DNA of 64,000 bases from NCBI RefSeq assembly GCF_000466985.1, contig NZ_BATC01000010.1, forward strand, positions 1 through 64,000, read 5' to 3'. This DNA comes from Brevundimonas abyssalis TAR-001 (lineage in GTDB: Bacteria; Pseudomonadota; Alphaproteobacteria; Caulobacterales; Caulobacteraceae). Under the pieces are notes generated by a model. The model worked only from the letters and a program-made list of their open reading frames with translations, did not search any database and was not told the origin of the DNA. The position numbers were made by a program, and so were the translations under genes. Positions 13,858 through 22,463 of the stretch are shown one piece after another. Within the stretch, counting starts at the first letter, position 1, and every line of letters starts with the position of its first letter.

Positions 13858-14217
13858 ATGACCGATCACGCGACGCCGAACCTGCCCTCGCGTGATTTCG
13901 CCGCCACCTCGACCTTCTATGGCGCGCTCGGTTTTGAGGAGGACTGGCGCGACGGCGGCTGGATGATCCTGTCGCGCGGCGAGCTGACGCTGGAATTCTT
14001 CCCCTATCCCGACCTGGACCCCTTGCAGAGTTCCTTCGGCTGCTGCCTGCGGCTGGACGACCTCGACGCTTTCTACGCCGTCTGCAAGGCTGCGGGTCTG
14101 CCGGAGACCAACGTCGGCCAGCCCCGCCTCCATCCACCCCGGCTCGAGCCCTGGGGCGGCCGGGTGGGCTTCATGATCGACCCGGACGGCACATTGCTGC
14201 GCCTGATCCAGAACTGA
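13858..14217 (+). CDS. VOC/glyoxalase-fold protein (bleomycin resistance-like)
   Basis: A 119-residue vicinal-oxygen-chelate protein. Features are an initial PNLPSRDFAATSTFYGALGF (beta-alpha-beta with the conserved FY), the middle LTLEFF, and the C-terminal GGRVGFMIDPDGTLLRLIQ. This pattern is typical of the BLMA/BLMT group of antibiotic-binding proteins, but most such chromosomal genes have no proven ligand. It starts four bases after the phoB stop (ATG 13858) and could be read through from it. It is convergent with the next gene, with a four-base gap. Confidence 0.85.
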   Translation: MTDHATPNLPSRDFAATSTFYGALGFEEDWRDGGWMILSRGELTLEFFPYPDLDPLQSSFGCCLRLDDLDAFYAVCKAAGLPETNVGQPRLHPPRLEPWGGRVGFMIDPDGTLLRLIQN

Positions 14218-14221
14218 CGCC

Positions 14222-14968
14222 CTACATCCGCGCCAGCATCCACACCGCCATCCCGATCATCATCAGGTTCTCGGTCAGGGACACGAAGCCCAGCGGCACG
14301 TTGGAGTCCCCGCCCACGCAGGCGCATTTCAGTTCGCGCTTGTCGATATAGACGGCCTTGAACACGGAAACCGCGCCGATGCCGCCGATGACCAGGGCCA
14401 CGGGCGCCGCCAGCCAGGTCAGGGCGCCGGCGATCATCATCACCCCGGCGAACAGTTCGGCGAAGGGATAGACCTTGCCATAGGGGACCCAGCGCCGGGC
14501 CAGCAGGTCGTAGTTCAGGAACATGGTGGCGAAGCCCTCCACGTCCCGCAGCTTCATCAGCGCCAGCAGACACATGGCGAAGGCGATGAACCACTCCACC
14601 GCGTGGATCGTCAGCACCGTGCCCATCATGGCCCATGTGGCCGCCAGGGCCATCAGGGCGGCGACACCGAAGATGGCGATCACCGGCGCATAGGTGGTCG
14701 CCTCCGGGTCCTTCACCTTCATCCCGAAATGCCGCCGCAGGTCGTCGTAGCCGCCGATGCGCACCCCGTCGATGAAGGTCTGGGGCGTGGTCTTCACCCC
14801 GTGTTCGGCCTTGAAGGCGTCGGTCTGCTCCCGACTGGTCAGCAGGCGGTCGTCCACCGCATAGCCGCGCGTCTTCAGCAGATGCTTCGACTTCAGCCCC
14901 CACGGGCAGACATGGTGGTCCATCACCATGCGGTGCAGGACGGCGGTTTTCTTCGGGTGGTCGGTCAT
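14222..14968 (-). CDS. Glutaredoxin-MauE (DoxX-like) membrane fusion protein
   Basis: Residues about 10-85 form a glutaredoxin-like domain with active-site CPWG (HHVCPWGLKSKHLL) and the TTPQTFIDG cis-Pro loop. Residues about 95-248 form a four-helix MauE/DoxX membrane domain with a late Cys pair (LKCACVGG). Such fusions are thought to carry thiol redox across the inner membrane, by analogy with MauE. The ATG at 14968 follows GAGGAG. It is transcribed from a MerR-type promoter at 15003-15033 divergent from a MerR regulator, so it is probably induced by metal or thiol stress. No other metal gene is adjacent. Confidence 0.85.
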   Translation of the reverse strand: MTDHPKKTAVLHRMVMDHHVCPWGLKSKHLLKTRGYAVDDRLLTSREQTDAFKAEHGVKTTPQTFIDGVRIGGYDDLRRHFGMKVKDPEATTYAPVIAIFGVAALMALAATWAMMGTVLTIHAVEWFIAFAMCLLALMKLRDVEGFATMFLNYDLLARRWVPYGKVYPFAELFAGVMMIAGALTWLAAPVALVIGGIGAVSVFKAVYIDKRELKCACVGGDSNVPLGFVSLTENLMMIGMAVWMLARM

Positions 14969-15002
14969 GGGAACTCCTCTTGCCTGAAACCGGACCCGCC
15001 CC

Positions 15003-15033
15003 ATGTAGGTTCCGTACCATGGTACGGAGTCAA
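15003..15033 (-). promoter_or_regulatory. MerR-type promoter with 19-bp spacer and perfect 18-bp palindrome
   Basis: On the minus strand TTGACT (15033-15028) and CTACAT (15008-15003) are separated by 19 bases, the over-long spacer typical of MerR-activated promoters. The spacer holds the dyad CCGTACCATGGTACGG, extending to an 18-bp perfect palindrome at 15011-15028. The order TTGACTCCGTAC then GTACGG resembles the mercury-resistance operator. It should drive the glutaredoxin-MauE gene, and it lies four bases from the regulator start, allowing autoregulation. Confidence 0.8.
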
Positions 15034-15036
15034 GGC

Positions 15037-15444
15037 ATGGAAACGGACACCATCGGCGGCCTCGCCCGCGCGGGCGGCGTCGGCGTGGAGACGGTGCGCT
15101 ATTACCAGCGTCGAGGCCTTCTGCGCACGCCGGCGCGTGACGGCGGGGTGCGGCGCTACGGGCCGGATGACGCACGGCGCCTGCGCTTCATCCGCATGGT
15201 CCAGGCGGCGGGCTTCACCCTGGAACAGATCGCTGAACTGCTGGCGCTGGATTCCGGCCGCGATCATGCCCGGGCGCGAGAACTGGCTCGAGGCCGGATC
15301 CATGACCTGGACGTCCGCATCGCCGAACTGAGCGCCGCCCGCGCCGCCCTGTCCCGTCTGGCCGCCGCCTGCGACCATGCGGAGGGGCCTTGCCCGATCA
15401 TCGCGGCGTTTGAAGGTGGCGAGAGACCCCCCGGTCCAGGCTGA
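15037..15444 (+). CDS. MerR-family regulator
   Basis: A 135-residue regulator. The winged HTH is GGLARAGGVGVETVRYYQRRGLL at about residues 6-28 (shown: GVETVRYYQRRGLL), then the wing RDGGVRRYGPDDARRL, a dimerisation helix, and a C-terminal ACDHAEGPCP with two Cys seven positions apart. Mercury MerR has a third essential Cys at the start of the dimer helix; here that place reads DSGRDHA, so Hg(II) sensing is unlikely. A thiol- or other-metal-responsive regulator of the divergent glutaredoxin-MauE gene is the best guess. Confidence 0.85.
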   Translation: METDTIGGLARAGGVGVETVRYYQRRGLLRTPARDGGVRRYGPDDARRLRFIRMVQAAGFTLEQIAELLALDSGRDHARARELARGRIHDLDVRIAELSAARAALSRLAAACDHAEGPCPIIAAFEGGERPPGPG

Positions 15445-15470
15445 ACAGGTCAGGGTGGGAGTCGCTTCCG

Positions 15471-16304
15471 CTACCTCGGGTCCACCGTCTGGGCGATGCG
15501 TTCGGCCAGGGCGCGGTCATCGCCCGTGACGCTGTGCAGCCAGACGTGGATCTGCCGACCATCGCTTTCGCGCACGAACAGGTGCTCCACCGCCCGGTTG
15601 GCGCCGTTCTCGTTGATGAGGATGGAGAAGCGGCCCGCCGCCTCGGTCTGGCGGCCGTCATAGATGGGGAAGGGCGAACAGCAGCCCACATAGATGCCCA
15701 CGAACGCCGTGTCGCCGCGCGACACCTGATAGACGTCGAAGTCGGGGCCGGAGGGGCGCTCCACCAGATCGAACGACTCCGGCACGTCCACGCGGAAGGG
15801 CAGGCCCGCCTGGGAGCTCAGGATTTCCAGCACCGGCGGTGGCGCCGGCTCGAGGACGGGGTCGGGCGCGGCTTCGACCTGGGCTTCAACCTCGGGCGCG
15901 GCTTCGGCTTCGGGTTCGCGCTCCATCCCGGCGGGCTCAGGGTCAGAAGGAGTCTCGGGGGCGGCTTCGACGACCGGCTCCGGCTCCGGCGGCGCGGGCT
16001 CCGGGTCGGGCGCGGGCGCGACAGGTTCAGGCTCGGGCGCGGCGTGGGCCCGGGCGCGGGCTGGGTCGTCCGGCCCGGCATCCGGTTCAGGCGCGAGGTG
16101 ATGTCCTCCACCGGCGGGGCTGTGGGATCCGGCGTCGGCTCGGCCTCTACCGTCGGCTCGGGCTCAGGCGCGGGCTGGGCCGCCTGGCTCGGCAGACGGT
16201 TCAGGCGCGCGGTGAAATCCTCGGCCTCCTGCGCGGCGGCGGGGAGGGCGGGGGCGGCCAGGGCCGTCAGGGCGGCGGCGATCAGCGTTTTGCGGAACAT
16301 CATG
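15471..16304 (-). CDS. Secreted Pro/Glu-rich protein (apparent frameshift near 16045)
   Basis: A signal peptide (MMFRKTLIAAALTALAAPALPAAAQ) is followed by FTARLNRLP and, repeated later, ITSRLNRMP. A long Pro/Glu/Ala-rich linker comes next, and then a compact C-terminal domain (FRVDVPESFDLVERPSGPDF, ending AERIAQTVDP) with a CC pair. The linker changes frame; restoring one G (CCGCGCCCGAG to CCGGCGCCCGAG) near 16045 gives a continuous protein of about 277 residues. The two RLNR(L/M)P motifs bracket a short repeat. Probably periplasmic or surface-linked; family not recognised. Confidence 0.6.
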
Positions 16305-16320
16305 GGGCGACTGTCGCGCC

Positions 16321-16407
16321 TCATCCCATGAACGGCAAGGCCCGAAGCGTGTAGGCCACCGCCGCCACCACGGCGAGCCCGGCGATCGACAGCAGGGCGA
16401 ACCACAT
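16321..16407 (-). CDS. DUF2474/CydX-like single-span micro-protein
   Basis: Directly downstream of cydB. From ATG 16407 (GGAAG six bases before it) it encodes 28 residues forming one membrane helix (FALLSIAGLAVVAAVAYTLR). The frame is open further upstream and reads PLPPLWKRLMWFALL, and a W-K-R-L motif before the helix is typical of DUF2474. The family start would therefore lie upstream, but only ATT, ATC or CTG codons are available there, to about 16455. DUF2474 and CydX peptides are accessory subunits of bd-type oxidases. Family call moderate, start uncertain. Confidence 0.6.
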   Translation of the reverse strand: MWFALLSIAGLAVVAAVAYTLRALPFMG

Positions 16408-16462
16408 CAGCCGCTTCCACAGGGGCGGCAGCGGATCGTCGGGGCCGGGCGGGGGGACGGGT

Positions 16463-17497
16463 CTAATGATAGCCGGTCTCCGGGGTCATCTTGCCGCGGA
16501 ACACCCAGTAGACCCAGGCTGTGTAGGCCAGGATGGTCGGCAGGATGAAGGCCGTGCCCCACAGCATGAGACCCAGCGCATTGTCCGGCGCCGCGCCCTG
16601 GCGGAAGTTCACCGCATAGGGCACCACATAGGGCGCGAAGCTGATCGCCAGCCCCAGATATCCAGACAGGAACACCGTCAGCGCCCCCACAAAGGGCCAG
16701 CCGTGCGATCCCTTGCGCGACCCCAGGAAAACCATCGCCAGACCCGCCACGCCGATCAGGGGGATCAGCGCGCGCGGCGCGAACACCGCCCAGTCGATCC
16801 CGCCCATGAGTCCGTCCGGCCAGCCCCAGCGCTCGCCGATCACCGGATGGGCCACCAGGGTCGCCAGGCTGACCGCGGCCAGCAGGACGGCGGTGGCCAC
16901 GGCGCTGATCCCGGTCCATTTGCGGGCGTCGCCGTGCAGATCATCGGTGGTCTTGAGCATCAGCCAGGTCGCACCCAGCAGGGCGTAGCCGGCCACCAGC
17001 CCGCAGGCCACCAGCAGGGTGTAGGGGGTGAACCAGTCGAACGGCCCGCCCGCGAACCGGTCGTCCACCACCTGCACGCCCTGGATGAAGCCGCCCAGGA
17101 TCAACCCTTGCGCAAAAGCCGCCAGGATCGAGCCGAAGGCGAACATCTGGGTCCAGAACCGCCGTCCGCGATCTCGCGCCCGGAAGCGGAACTCGAACGC
17201 CACGCCGCGCAGGATCAGTCCCGCCAGCATCATCAGCACCGGCAGATACAGCGCCGGCATCAGGATCGAATAGGCCAGCGGGAAGGCCGCCAGCAGTCCG
17301 CCGCCGCCCAGCACCAGCCAGGTCTCGTTGCCGTCCCACACCGGGGCGACGGTGTTCATCATCACGTCCCGGTCACGCGGCGAGCGGGCGAAGGGGAACA
17401 GGATGCCCAGGCCCAGGTCGAACCCGTCCAGCACCACATAGAGCAGCACCGCCACGGCGATCAGTCCGGCCCAGATCAGGGCGAGGTCGAGGCTCAT
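16463..17497 (-). CDS. cydB: Cytochrome bd-type quinol oxidase subunit II
   Basis: The second subunit of the bd oxidase, a 344-residue membrane protein. The VWDGNETWLVLGGG motif after the first helix is diagnostic for CydB/CioB. Eight or so hydrophobic helices follow. ATG 17497 overlaps the cydA stop by four bases. It ends TGYH just before the micro-ORF, giving an A-B-X arrangement. Confidence 0.95.
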   Translation of the reverse strand: MSLDLALIWAGLIAVAVLLYVVLDGFDLGLGILFPFARSPRDRDVMMNTVAPVWDGNETWLVLGGGGLLAAFPLAYSILMPALYLPVLMMLAGLILRGVAFEFRFRARDRGRRFWTQMFAFGSILAAFAQGLILGGFIQGVQVVDDRFAGGPFDWFTPYTLLVACGLVAGYALLGATWLMLKTTDDLHGDARKWTGISAVATAVLLAAVSLATLVAHPVIGERWGWPDGLMGGIDWAVFAPRALIPLIGVAGLAMVFLGSRKGSHGWPFVGALTVFLSGYLGLAISFAPYVVPYAVNFRQGAAPDNALGLMLWGTAFILPTILAYTAWVYWVFRGKMTPETGYH

Positions 17498-18927
17498 GAC
17501 GGATCTCCCGGAACGTCGCCGTCCACATCCTCGGGCGCCTTGGCCAGGGCCGAGCCGGGGGCGCGGCGCTCCTCGGCGGCGCGGGCGGTGACCACGGCCT
17601 TGGGCCCCTCGGCCATCAGGCGCAGGATGAACAGGGCCCCGGCAGTGAAGACGATGGCGTAGACGGTGATGTAGACGAGCAGCGAGGTGAGCACCTCTCC
17701 GCTGGTGACCGGCGACACGGCGTCGGCGGTGCGCAGGACGCCATAGACCACCCACGGCTGGCGGCCGATCTCGGTCACCATCCAGCCGGCCAGCACGGCG
17801 ATGAAGCCGGACGGCCCCATCACCACGGCGAAGCGCAGGAACCAGCGGCTGTCGAAGAGTGTCTTGCGCCAGAGCAGGTACGCACCCCACAGGCCCAGAC
17901 CGATCATCAGCATCCCCAGTCCCACCATGACGCGGAAGCTCCAGAACACCATGAACACCGGCGGCTGATCCTCGGGCGCCAGCTGGTCCAGGCCTTGGAT
18001 CACCTCGTCGCGCGGCAGGTTCTGCACCATGTTGCCGACGCCGGGGATCGACACCTCGAAGTGGTTGGATTGCGTGCTGCGGTCGGGGATGGCGAACAGG
18101 TGCAGCGGCTGGTCGGCGCGGGTCTCCCAGTAGCCCTCGATGGCCGCCAGCTTGGACGGTTGGTAATGGTGCGCCACCTCGCCGGACCAGTGCCCGGCCA
18201 GCAGCTGCAGCGGCGCGGTCACGGCGATCATGCCCACGGCCATGACCAGGGCCACGCGGCTGGCGGTCCAGCCCGTGGGCGCCTCGCCCGACTTGCGGGT
18301 CTTCAGCACCTGGAAGGCCGAGGCCGCGCCCACCACCAGCGCCGTGGTCAGGAAGGCGGCCAGCAGCATGTGCGTCAGCCGCGACGGGAAGCTGGGATTG
18401 AACACCACCTCCCAGAAATTGGTCGCCTGAAACACGCCGTTGGCCAGGATCTCGTAGCCCTGGGGCGTCTGCATCCAGCTGTTGGCCGACAGGATCCAGA
18501 ACGCCGAGACGCTGGTGCCGATGGCCACCAGCACCGTGGCCAGGAAGTGCAGTTTCGGCCCGACCTTCTTCCAGCCGAACAGCATGACGCCGAGGAACGA
18601 GGCCTCCAGGAAGAAGGCCGTCAGCACCTCATAGGCCAGCAACGGCCCGATCACCCCGCCCGTCAGGCGGATGAACTCGGACCAGTTGGTGCCGAACTGG
18701 TAGCTCAGCACCACCCCGGACACGACGCCCATGCCGAAGCTGAGGGCGAAGATCTTCACCCAGAACAGGTACAGGGTCTGGAACACGTCCCGCTTGGTCC
18801 ACAGCCACAGCCCCTCCAGCACCGCCAGAAACGCCGCCAGGCCGATGGTGAAGGCGGGGAACAGGATGTGGAACGCCACCGTGAAGGCGAACTGCATCCG
18901 GGACAGCAAGAGTGCGTCGAAATCCAC
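17494..18927 (-). CDS. cydA: Cytochrome bd-type quinol oxidase subunit I, cyanide-insensitive type
   Basis: Carries haems b558, b595 and d and reduces oxygen with electrons from quinol. His19 is in FTVAFHILFPAFTIG, and the GWMVTEIGRQPW motif is intact. At 477 residues with a short periplasmic quinol loop (around SIPGVG) it fits the CioA short-loop class rather than E. coli CydA (522). The start is GTG 18927 after AAGGAA; there is no better ATG. The DUF2474-like ORF after cydB supports the Cio assignment. A sensor kinase lies 98 bp upstream on the same strand. Confidence 0.93.
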   Translation of the reverse strand: MDFDALLLSRMQFAFTVAFHILFPAFTIGLAAFLAVLEGLWLWTKRDVFQTLYLFWVKIFALSFGMGVVSGVVLSYQFGTNWSEFIRLTGGVIGPLLAYEVLTAFFLEASFLGVMLFGWKKVGPKLHFLATVLVAIGTSVSAFWILSANSWMQTPQGYEILANGVFQATNFWEVVFNPSFPSRLTHMLLAAFLTTALVVGAASAFQVLKTRKSGEAPTGWTASRVALVMAVGMIAVTAPLQLLAGHWSGEVAHHYQPSKLAAIEGYWETRADQPLHLFAIPDRSTQSNHFEVSIPGVGNMVQNLPRDEVIQGLDQLAPEDQPPVFMVFWSFRVMVGLGMLMIGLGLWGAYLLWRKTLFDSRWFLRFAVVMGPSGFIAVLAGWMVTEIGRQPWVVYGVLRTADAVSPVTSGEVLTSLLVYITVYAIVFTAGALFILRLMAEGPKAVVTARAAEERRAPGSALAKAPEDVDGDVPGDPS

Positions 18928-18947
18928 GATCCGTTCCTTGAACAGCC

Positions 18948-18961
18948 TTGGGTGGTGTCAA
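18948..18961. promoter_or_regulatory. Weak FNR/FixK-like site upstream of cydA
   Basis: TTGGG-TGGT-GTCAA fits the TTG-N8-CAA frame of FNR/FixK boxes (consensus TTGAC-N4-GTCAA), with two mismatches in the left half. It lies 20 bp upstream of the cydA GTG, very close for an activator, so it is only a candidate. Confidence 0.25.
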
Positions 18962-19025
18962 ACGGTGCGCTTGTCGACCGTCGATGTCCACCCGCCGTCC
19001 TGTCGCGCGGTCGTCGGTCGCAGGG

Positions 19026-20711
19026 TCAGGCCGCCGGCAGCTCGATCCAGAACGTCGCACCTTCGCCCGGCGCGCTGATCACGCCGATCTCGCCGTTCTG
19101 CAGCTCGGTCAGGCGCTTGGCCAGGGTCAGGCCGATGCCGTGGCCCTCGATGGTGGACCGCTCCAGGCCCAGCCGGTTGAAGGGCTCGAACAGCTGGGCC
19201 TGTTTGTCGGGCGACAGGCCCGGGCCCCTGTCGATGACCTCGACACGGATATTGCGGCCCACGCGGCGGGTGCGGAGGGTCACCACTTTGCCGGAGGCGC
19301 CGTACTTGACGGCATTGGTCACCAGATTGCCCACCACCTGGCTCAGGCGGATGGAGTCCGCCAGGGCGACCAGATCCTCATCGCCCCGCTCGGCGGTCAG
19401 GGTCAGGCCTTCAGCGTCCTTCTGCAGGGCGACGGTGCGGCGCACGTCCTCCACCACGCCGGCCACATCCACCGGGCGCAGGTCCATCTGCACGGCGCCG
19501 GATTCGGCCCGCGCCACATCCAGCAGGTCATGGGTCAGGGTCTCGATCTGGCGGGCGGTCTTCACCAGCATGGCCGCCATCTCGCCCTGGGTCGGGGTGA
19601 CCGGCCCCAGCTGGCCCGAGGACCACAGGTCGCCGATGCCGATGACCCCGCCGATGGGGCTCTTGATCTCGTGCGCCACATTGGCCAGCAGGCGGGACTT
19701 GCCCGCGCTGGCCTTCTCCGCCCTCTGCTTGTCGGCGGCGGCGCGGGCGGCGAACAGGTCGCGCTCCTCCAGCATGGCCGCCACCAGCAGCATGGGCAGG
19801 CCCGTGGCGGCGGTGAACAGCTGGGCCAGCATCACCCGCTCGGTCAGGTCGGCGCCGGTCAGCGCGGTCATCGGTCCCTGGCCGTGGAGGGTGGCGCTGA
19901 TGGAGATGACGGCGGTGATCAGGATGGCGGCGGTGACGCCCACGATGCGCAGCCGCACCGCGATCACCAGCAGCAGCGGCATGATGATGAATTGAATGGG
20001 CGCGACCACCTGGGTGAACAACACCGTCACCAGCGCCGCCAGCGCCCCCAGCAGGACCACGGCCTCGACCACATGCCAGGGCCGGGCCAGGCGGGCGAAA
20101 TGACGCTTGGTCACCGCCAGGCCGAAGGGCGCGAACACGGCGATGCCCAGGGCGTGGCCGAACCACCAGGTCTGGAGCGTGCTCAGGAAATCCTGGCCGT
20201 TCATCAGGTACAGCATGCCCGAGGCGAACAAGGCTGCGGGCAGGGGCGGGATCACCGCGGCGAGGATCAGGAATTTGGCGGCGCCCGGCACGGTGGCGAT
20301 GTTCAGGTCCGGCAGGTAGCGACGGATCAGCACCACGGCCAGCACCACCTCGATCATGTTGCCGATGGTGAACATGAAGGCCAGGTCCGGCGAATTGCCC
20401 GCCAGCAGATTGCCGCCCGCGAAACCCGTGGCGATCAGGGCCGCATAGGCCGCGTCATAGGCCTTGCCCTTGCCCGCGCGCAGCCACGCGGTGACGGCCA
20501 CGCCGCCGGCCGCCCACAGCGCGGCCACCAGGCCCGCCGAGCGGCTGGTGGTGACCGCCAGAACCACCAGGAAAGCGAGGATCACGGCCAGGAAGATCGG
20601 CGCGTGAGGCTGGCTCATCACGTCGTGCCCACGCCGCCACGAGCCGGCGCGCGCCTCTGCGGCGGCGACGGCGGGATGCTCCAGGTCGGCGAGCGCGCGG
20701 CTCAGGATCAT
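19026..20711 (-). CDS. Sensor histidine kinase with MASE1-like membrane sensor
   Basis: Residues about 35-290 hold eight or more membrane helices resembling the MASE1 sensor. Then come HisKA (NVAHEIKSPIGGVIG), the N box NLVTNAVKYG, DRGPGLS and GHGIGLTLAKR. No receiver domain and no adjacent response regulator. ATG 20711 is chosen; 20753 is an in-frame upstream option and MSQPHAP (20618) a shorter one. It lies upstream of cydAB in the same direction, so it could sense redox or respiratory state for that operon. This is inference from position only. Confidence 0.85.
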   Translation of the reverse strand: MILSRALADLEHPAVAAAEARAGSWRRGHDVMSQPHAPIFLAVILAFLVVLAVTTSRSAGLVAALWAAGGVAVTAWLRAGKGKAYDAAYAALIATGFAGGNLLAGNSPDLAFMFTIGNMIEVVLAVVLIRRYLPDLNIATVPGAAKFLILAAVIPPLPAALFASGMLYLMNGQDFLSTLQTWWFGHALGIAVFAPFGLAVTKRHFARLARPWHVVEAVVLLGALAALVTVLFTQVVAPIQFIIMPLLLVIAVRLRIVGVTAAILITAVISISATLHGQGPMTALTGADLTERVMLAQLFTAATGLPMLLVAAMLEERDLFAARAAADKQRAEKASAGKSRLLANVAHEIKSPIGGVIGIGDLWSSGQLGPVTPTQGEMAAMLVKTARQIETLTHDLLDVARAESGAVQMDLRPVDVAGVVEDVRRTVALQKDAEGLTLTAERGDEDLVALADSIRLSQVVGNLVTNAVKYGASGKVVTLRTRRVGRNIRVEVIDRGPGLSPDKQAQLFEPFNRLGLERSTIEGHGIGLTLAKRLTELQNGEIGVISAPGEGATFWIELPAA

Positions 20712-20781
20712 GACAAAGGCTTCTGCAGGCTGGAATACTGAACGCCCAGTCAACCACGCCTTTGCTAAATATCCCTTGCGA

Positions 20782-21414
20782 TCAACCCATCAGGGCGTTG
20801 AAGCGCCGCACGGCTTCGGCTGGACCGTCCGGGTGGCGCCACACCCCCGCGCTCACCGCCAGGAAGTCCGCGCCCGCCTCGATCAGGGGCCGGGCGTTGT
20901 CCACGGTGATCCCGCCGATGGCCACGCAGGGAATGGCCATGGTCTCCTGCCAGATGGTCAGGATCTCCGGCTCGGGCCGGGCGGTGGTGTCCTTGGTCTC
21001 GGTGGGGAAGAAGGCGCCGAAGGCCACATAGTCCGCGCCCGCCTCCGCCGCCTCCATGGCCGCGTGGCGGCTGTCCCGGCAGGTGGCGCCGATCATGGCG
21101 TCCGGCCCCAGAATGCGCCGCGCGGCGTCCACCGCCGGGTCCTCGTCGCCCACGTGAACGCCGTCACAGCCCAGCTCGGCGGCCAGATCCGGCCGGTCGT
21201 TGAGGATCACCGCCACACCGTGGGCATGGGCGACGGGCAGGAGCCGCCGCACCGCCGCGCGCACCTGATCATCCCCGGCGGGCTTCAGCCGGATCTGCAG
21301 CGCCCCTACGTCCCCCGCGCCCAGCGCGGCCTCCAGATCGGCGGCGAACGCGTCCAGGTCGGGCAGGGCCGGCGGGGTGATGAGATACAGGCGGCAAGGG
21401 GCTTTTGAGGTCAT
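20782..21414 (-). CDS. thiE: Thiamine phosphate synthase
   Basis: Joins HMP-pyrophosphate and HET-phosphate to thiamine phosphate. A TIM-barrel of 210 residues with QIRLKPAG (usually QlR.K), DGVHVGDED (phosphate contacts), [16 protein letters not shown] and the GGI motif [10 protein letters not shown]. All key motifs are present. It stands alone; no TPP riboswitch was recognised upstream. It is divergent from bfd. Confidence 0.93.
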   Translation of the reverse strand: MTSKAPCRLYLITPPALPDLDAFAADLEAALGAGDVGALQIRLKPAGDDQVRAAVRRLLPVAHAHGVAVILNDRPDLAAELGCDGVHVGDEDPAVDAARRILGPDAMIGATCRDSRHAAMEAAEAGADYVAFGAFFPTETKDTTARPEPEILTIWQETMAIPCVAIGGITVDNARPLIEAGADFLAVSAGVWRHPDGPAEAVRRFNALMG

Positions 21415-21499
21415 GGCCGGGGGGTGCGCCGTCTTGCCTCACCGGTCAAGCATCGGGTGCGCATGCGAACGATTTGCACGGCGCGAAAGTCCTGCTATG

Positions 21500-21513
21500 G
21501 AGAGTCGTTCTCA
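21500..21513 (+). promoter_or_regulatory. Iron box (Fur-like) over the bfd promoter
   Basis: GAGAGTCGTTCTCA is close to the dyad GAGAATNATTCTCA of iron boxes. It directly follows a plausible promoter, TTGCAC (21474-21479) with TATGGA about 16 bases later. Repression of bfd by an iron regulator when iron is replete is the expected logic. Confidence 0.5.
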
Positions 21514-21538
21514 ACGTATCGGGTCGGGCGACCACACC

Positions 21539-21724
21539 GTGTACATCTGCAACTGCAACGGCATTCGCGAACGGGACGTGGCCCGCGCCATCGAGGCGGG
21601 GGCCCAGCGGCCGCGCGACGTCTTCACCCACAACGGCTGTCAGGCCCAGTGCGCCAAATGCGTCTGCGAGATGCGCGAGATGATCCAGGAATCGCGCCAG
21701 GCCTTCGCTCTCGCCGCCGAGTAA
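21539..21724 (+). CDS. bfd: Bacterioferritin-associated ferredoxin
   Basis: A [2Fe-2S] protein that reduces bacterioferritin to release stored iron. ICNCNGI at the N-terminus and CQAQCAKCVC near residue 37 supply the cluster ligands. The GTG at 21539 (61 residues, VYICNCNG) is favoured because known Bfd proteins start one or two residues before the first Cys. The in-frame ATG at 21497 would place the start inside the apparent -10 element and the iron box. bfr follows 140 bp later. Confidence 0.88.
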   Translation: MYICNCNGIRERDVARAIEAGAQRPRDVFTHNGCQAQCAKCVCEMREMIQESRQAFALAAE

Positions 21725-21785
21725 TCATGCGGGCGAGATTTACTCGCAATTACAATAAGCTGATAAGTAGTCGCAGGTGAACAAT

Positions 21786-21815
21786 CGCTTGCGAAGCGTG
21801 TTATGCATCATGCAT
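21786..21815. repeat. Two small dyads upstream of bfr
   Basis: CGCTT-GCG-AAGCG (21786-21798) and ATGCAT-C-ATGCAT (21803-21815) stand in tandem about 50 bp before the bfr start. They could be regulator sites or part of the bfd-bfr mRNA leader. Neither matches an iron-box consensus well. Confidence 0.3.
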
Positions 21816-21865
21816 GGGACGCGGCCGTCGTGTGAGCCGGTCCTGGAACGAAAAGGCTTGAGATC

Positions 21866-22366
21866 ATGAAGGGCGATCCCGCGATCATCCGGACGCTGAA
21901 CGGCGTCCTCACCAACGAACTGACCGCGGTGAACCAGTATTTCCTGCATGCCCGCATGTTCGAAAGCTGGGGCCTCAGCCACCTGGGCAAGGTGATCTAC
22001 GACGAATCCATCGGCGAGATGAAACACGCCGACAAGCTGATCAAGCGCATCCTGTTCCTGGACGGCCTGCCCAACCTGCAGGACCTGCACAAGCTCAAGA
22101 TCGGCGAGACCGCGCCGGAATGCATGGGCGCCGACCTTCAGCTGGAGCTGGACGGCCGCCGCGACCAGATCGAGGCCATCAAGCAGTGCGAGGCCGCCGC
22201 CGACTTCATCAGCCGCCAGATCCTGACGGAAATCCTGTCGGACACCGAGGAGCACATCGACTTCCTCGAGAACCAGCTGAACCTGATCAAGCTGCTGGGC
22301 GAGCAGAACTGGCTGCAGAGCGCCATGAAGGACATCGAGCCCGACGGCGCCGCCACCGGCAACTGA
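21866..22366 (+). CDS. bfr: Bacterioferritin
   Basis: A haem-containing 24-mer iron store. The 166-residue four-helix protein has the ferroxidase ligands in LTNELTAVNQYFLHARM (Glu18), DESIGEMKHADKLIKRIL (Glu51, His54, and Met52 as haem ligand) and EILSDTEEHIDFLE. All are conserved, so it should be active rather than a haem-only variant. It pairs functionally with bfd upstream. Confidence 0.96.
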   Translation: MKGDPAIIRTLNGVLTNELTAVNQYFLHARMFESWGLSHLGKVIYDESIGEMKHADKLIKRILFLDGLPNLQDLHKLKIGETAPECMGADLQLELDGRRDQIEAIKQCEAAADFISRQILTEILSDTEEHIDFLENQLNLIKLLGEQNWLQSAMKDIEPDGAATGN

Positions 22367-22386
22367 TCCTCTCCATCGGAGGAGGG

Positions 22387-22404
22387 CCGGGGCCGACGCC
22401 CCGG
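22387..22404. terminator. GC hairpin after bfr
   Basis: CCGGGGC-CGAC-GCCCCGG forms a perfect 7-bp stem with a tetraloop, 21 bases after the bfr stop. There is no T-tract, so it may be a weak terminator or an mRNA-stabilising hairpin. Confidence 0.4.
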
Positions 22405-22463
22405 AACCCCATCCCGCCTGACCTGTTCCGTTCCCTGACTCATCCAACAGGGAGACCACCGCC

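Noticed and set aside
21497-21538. ATG 21497 as the bfd start
   Set aside because: It lies in the apparent -10 element and just before the iron box; the GTG at 21539 gives the usual Bfd N-terminus.
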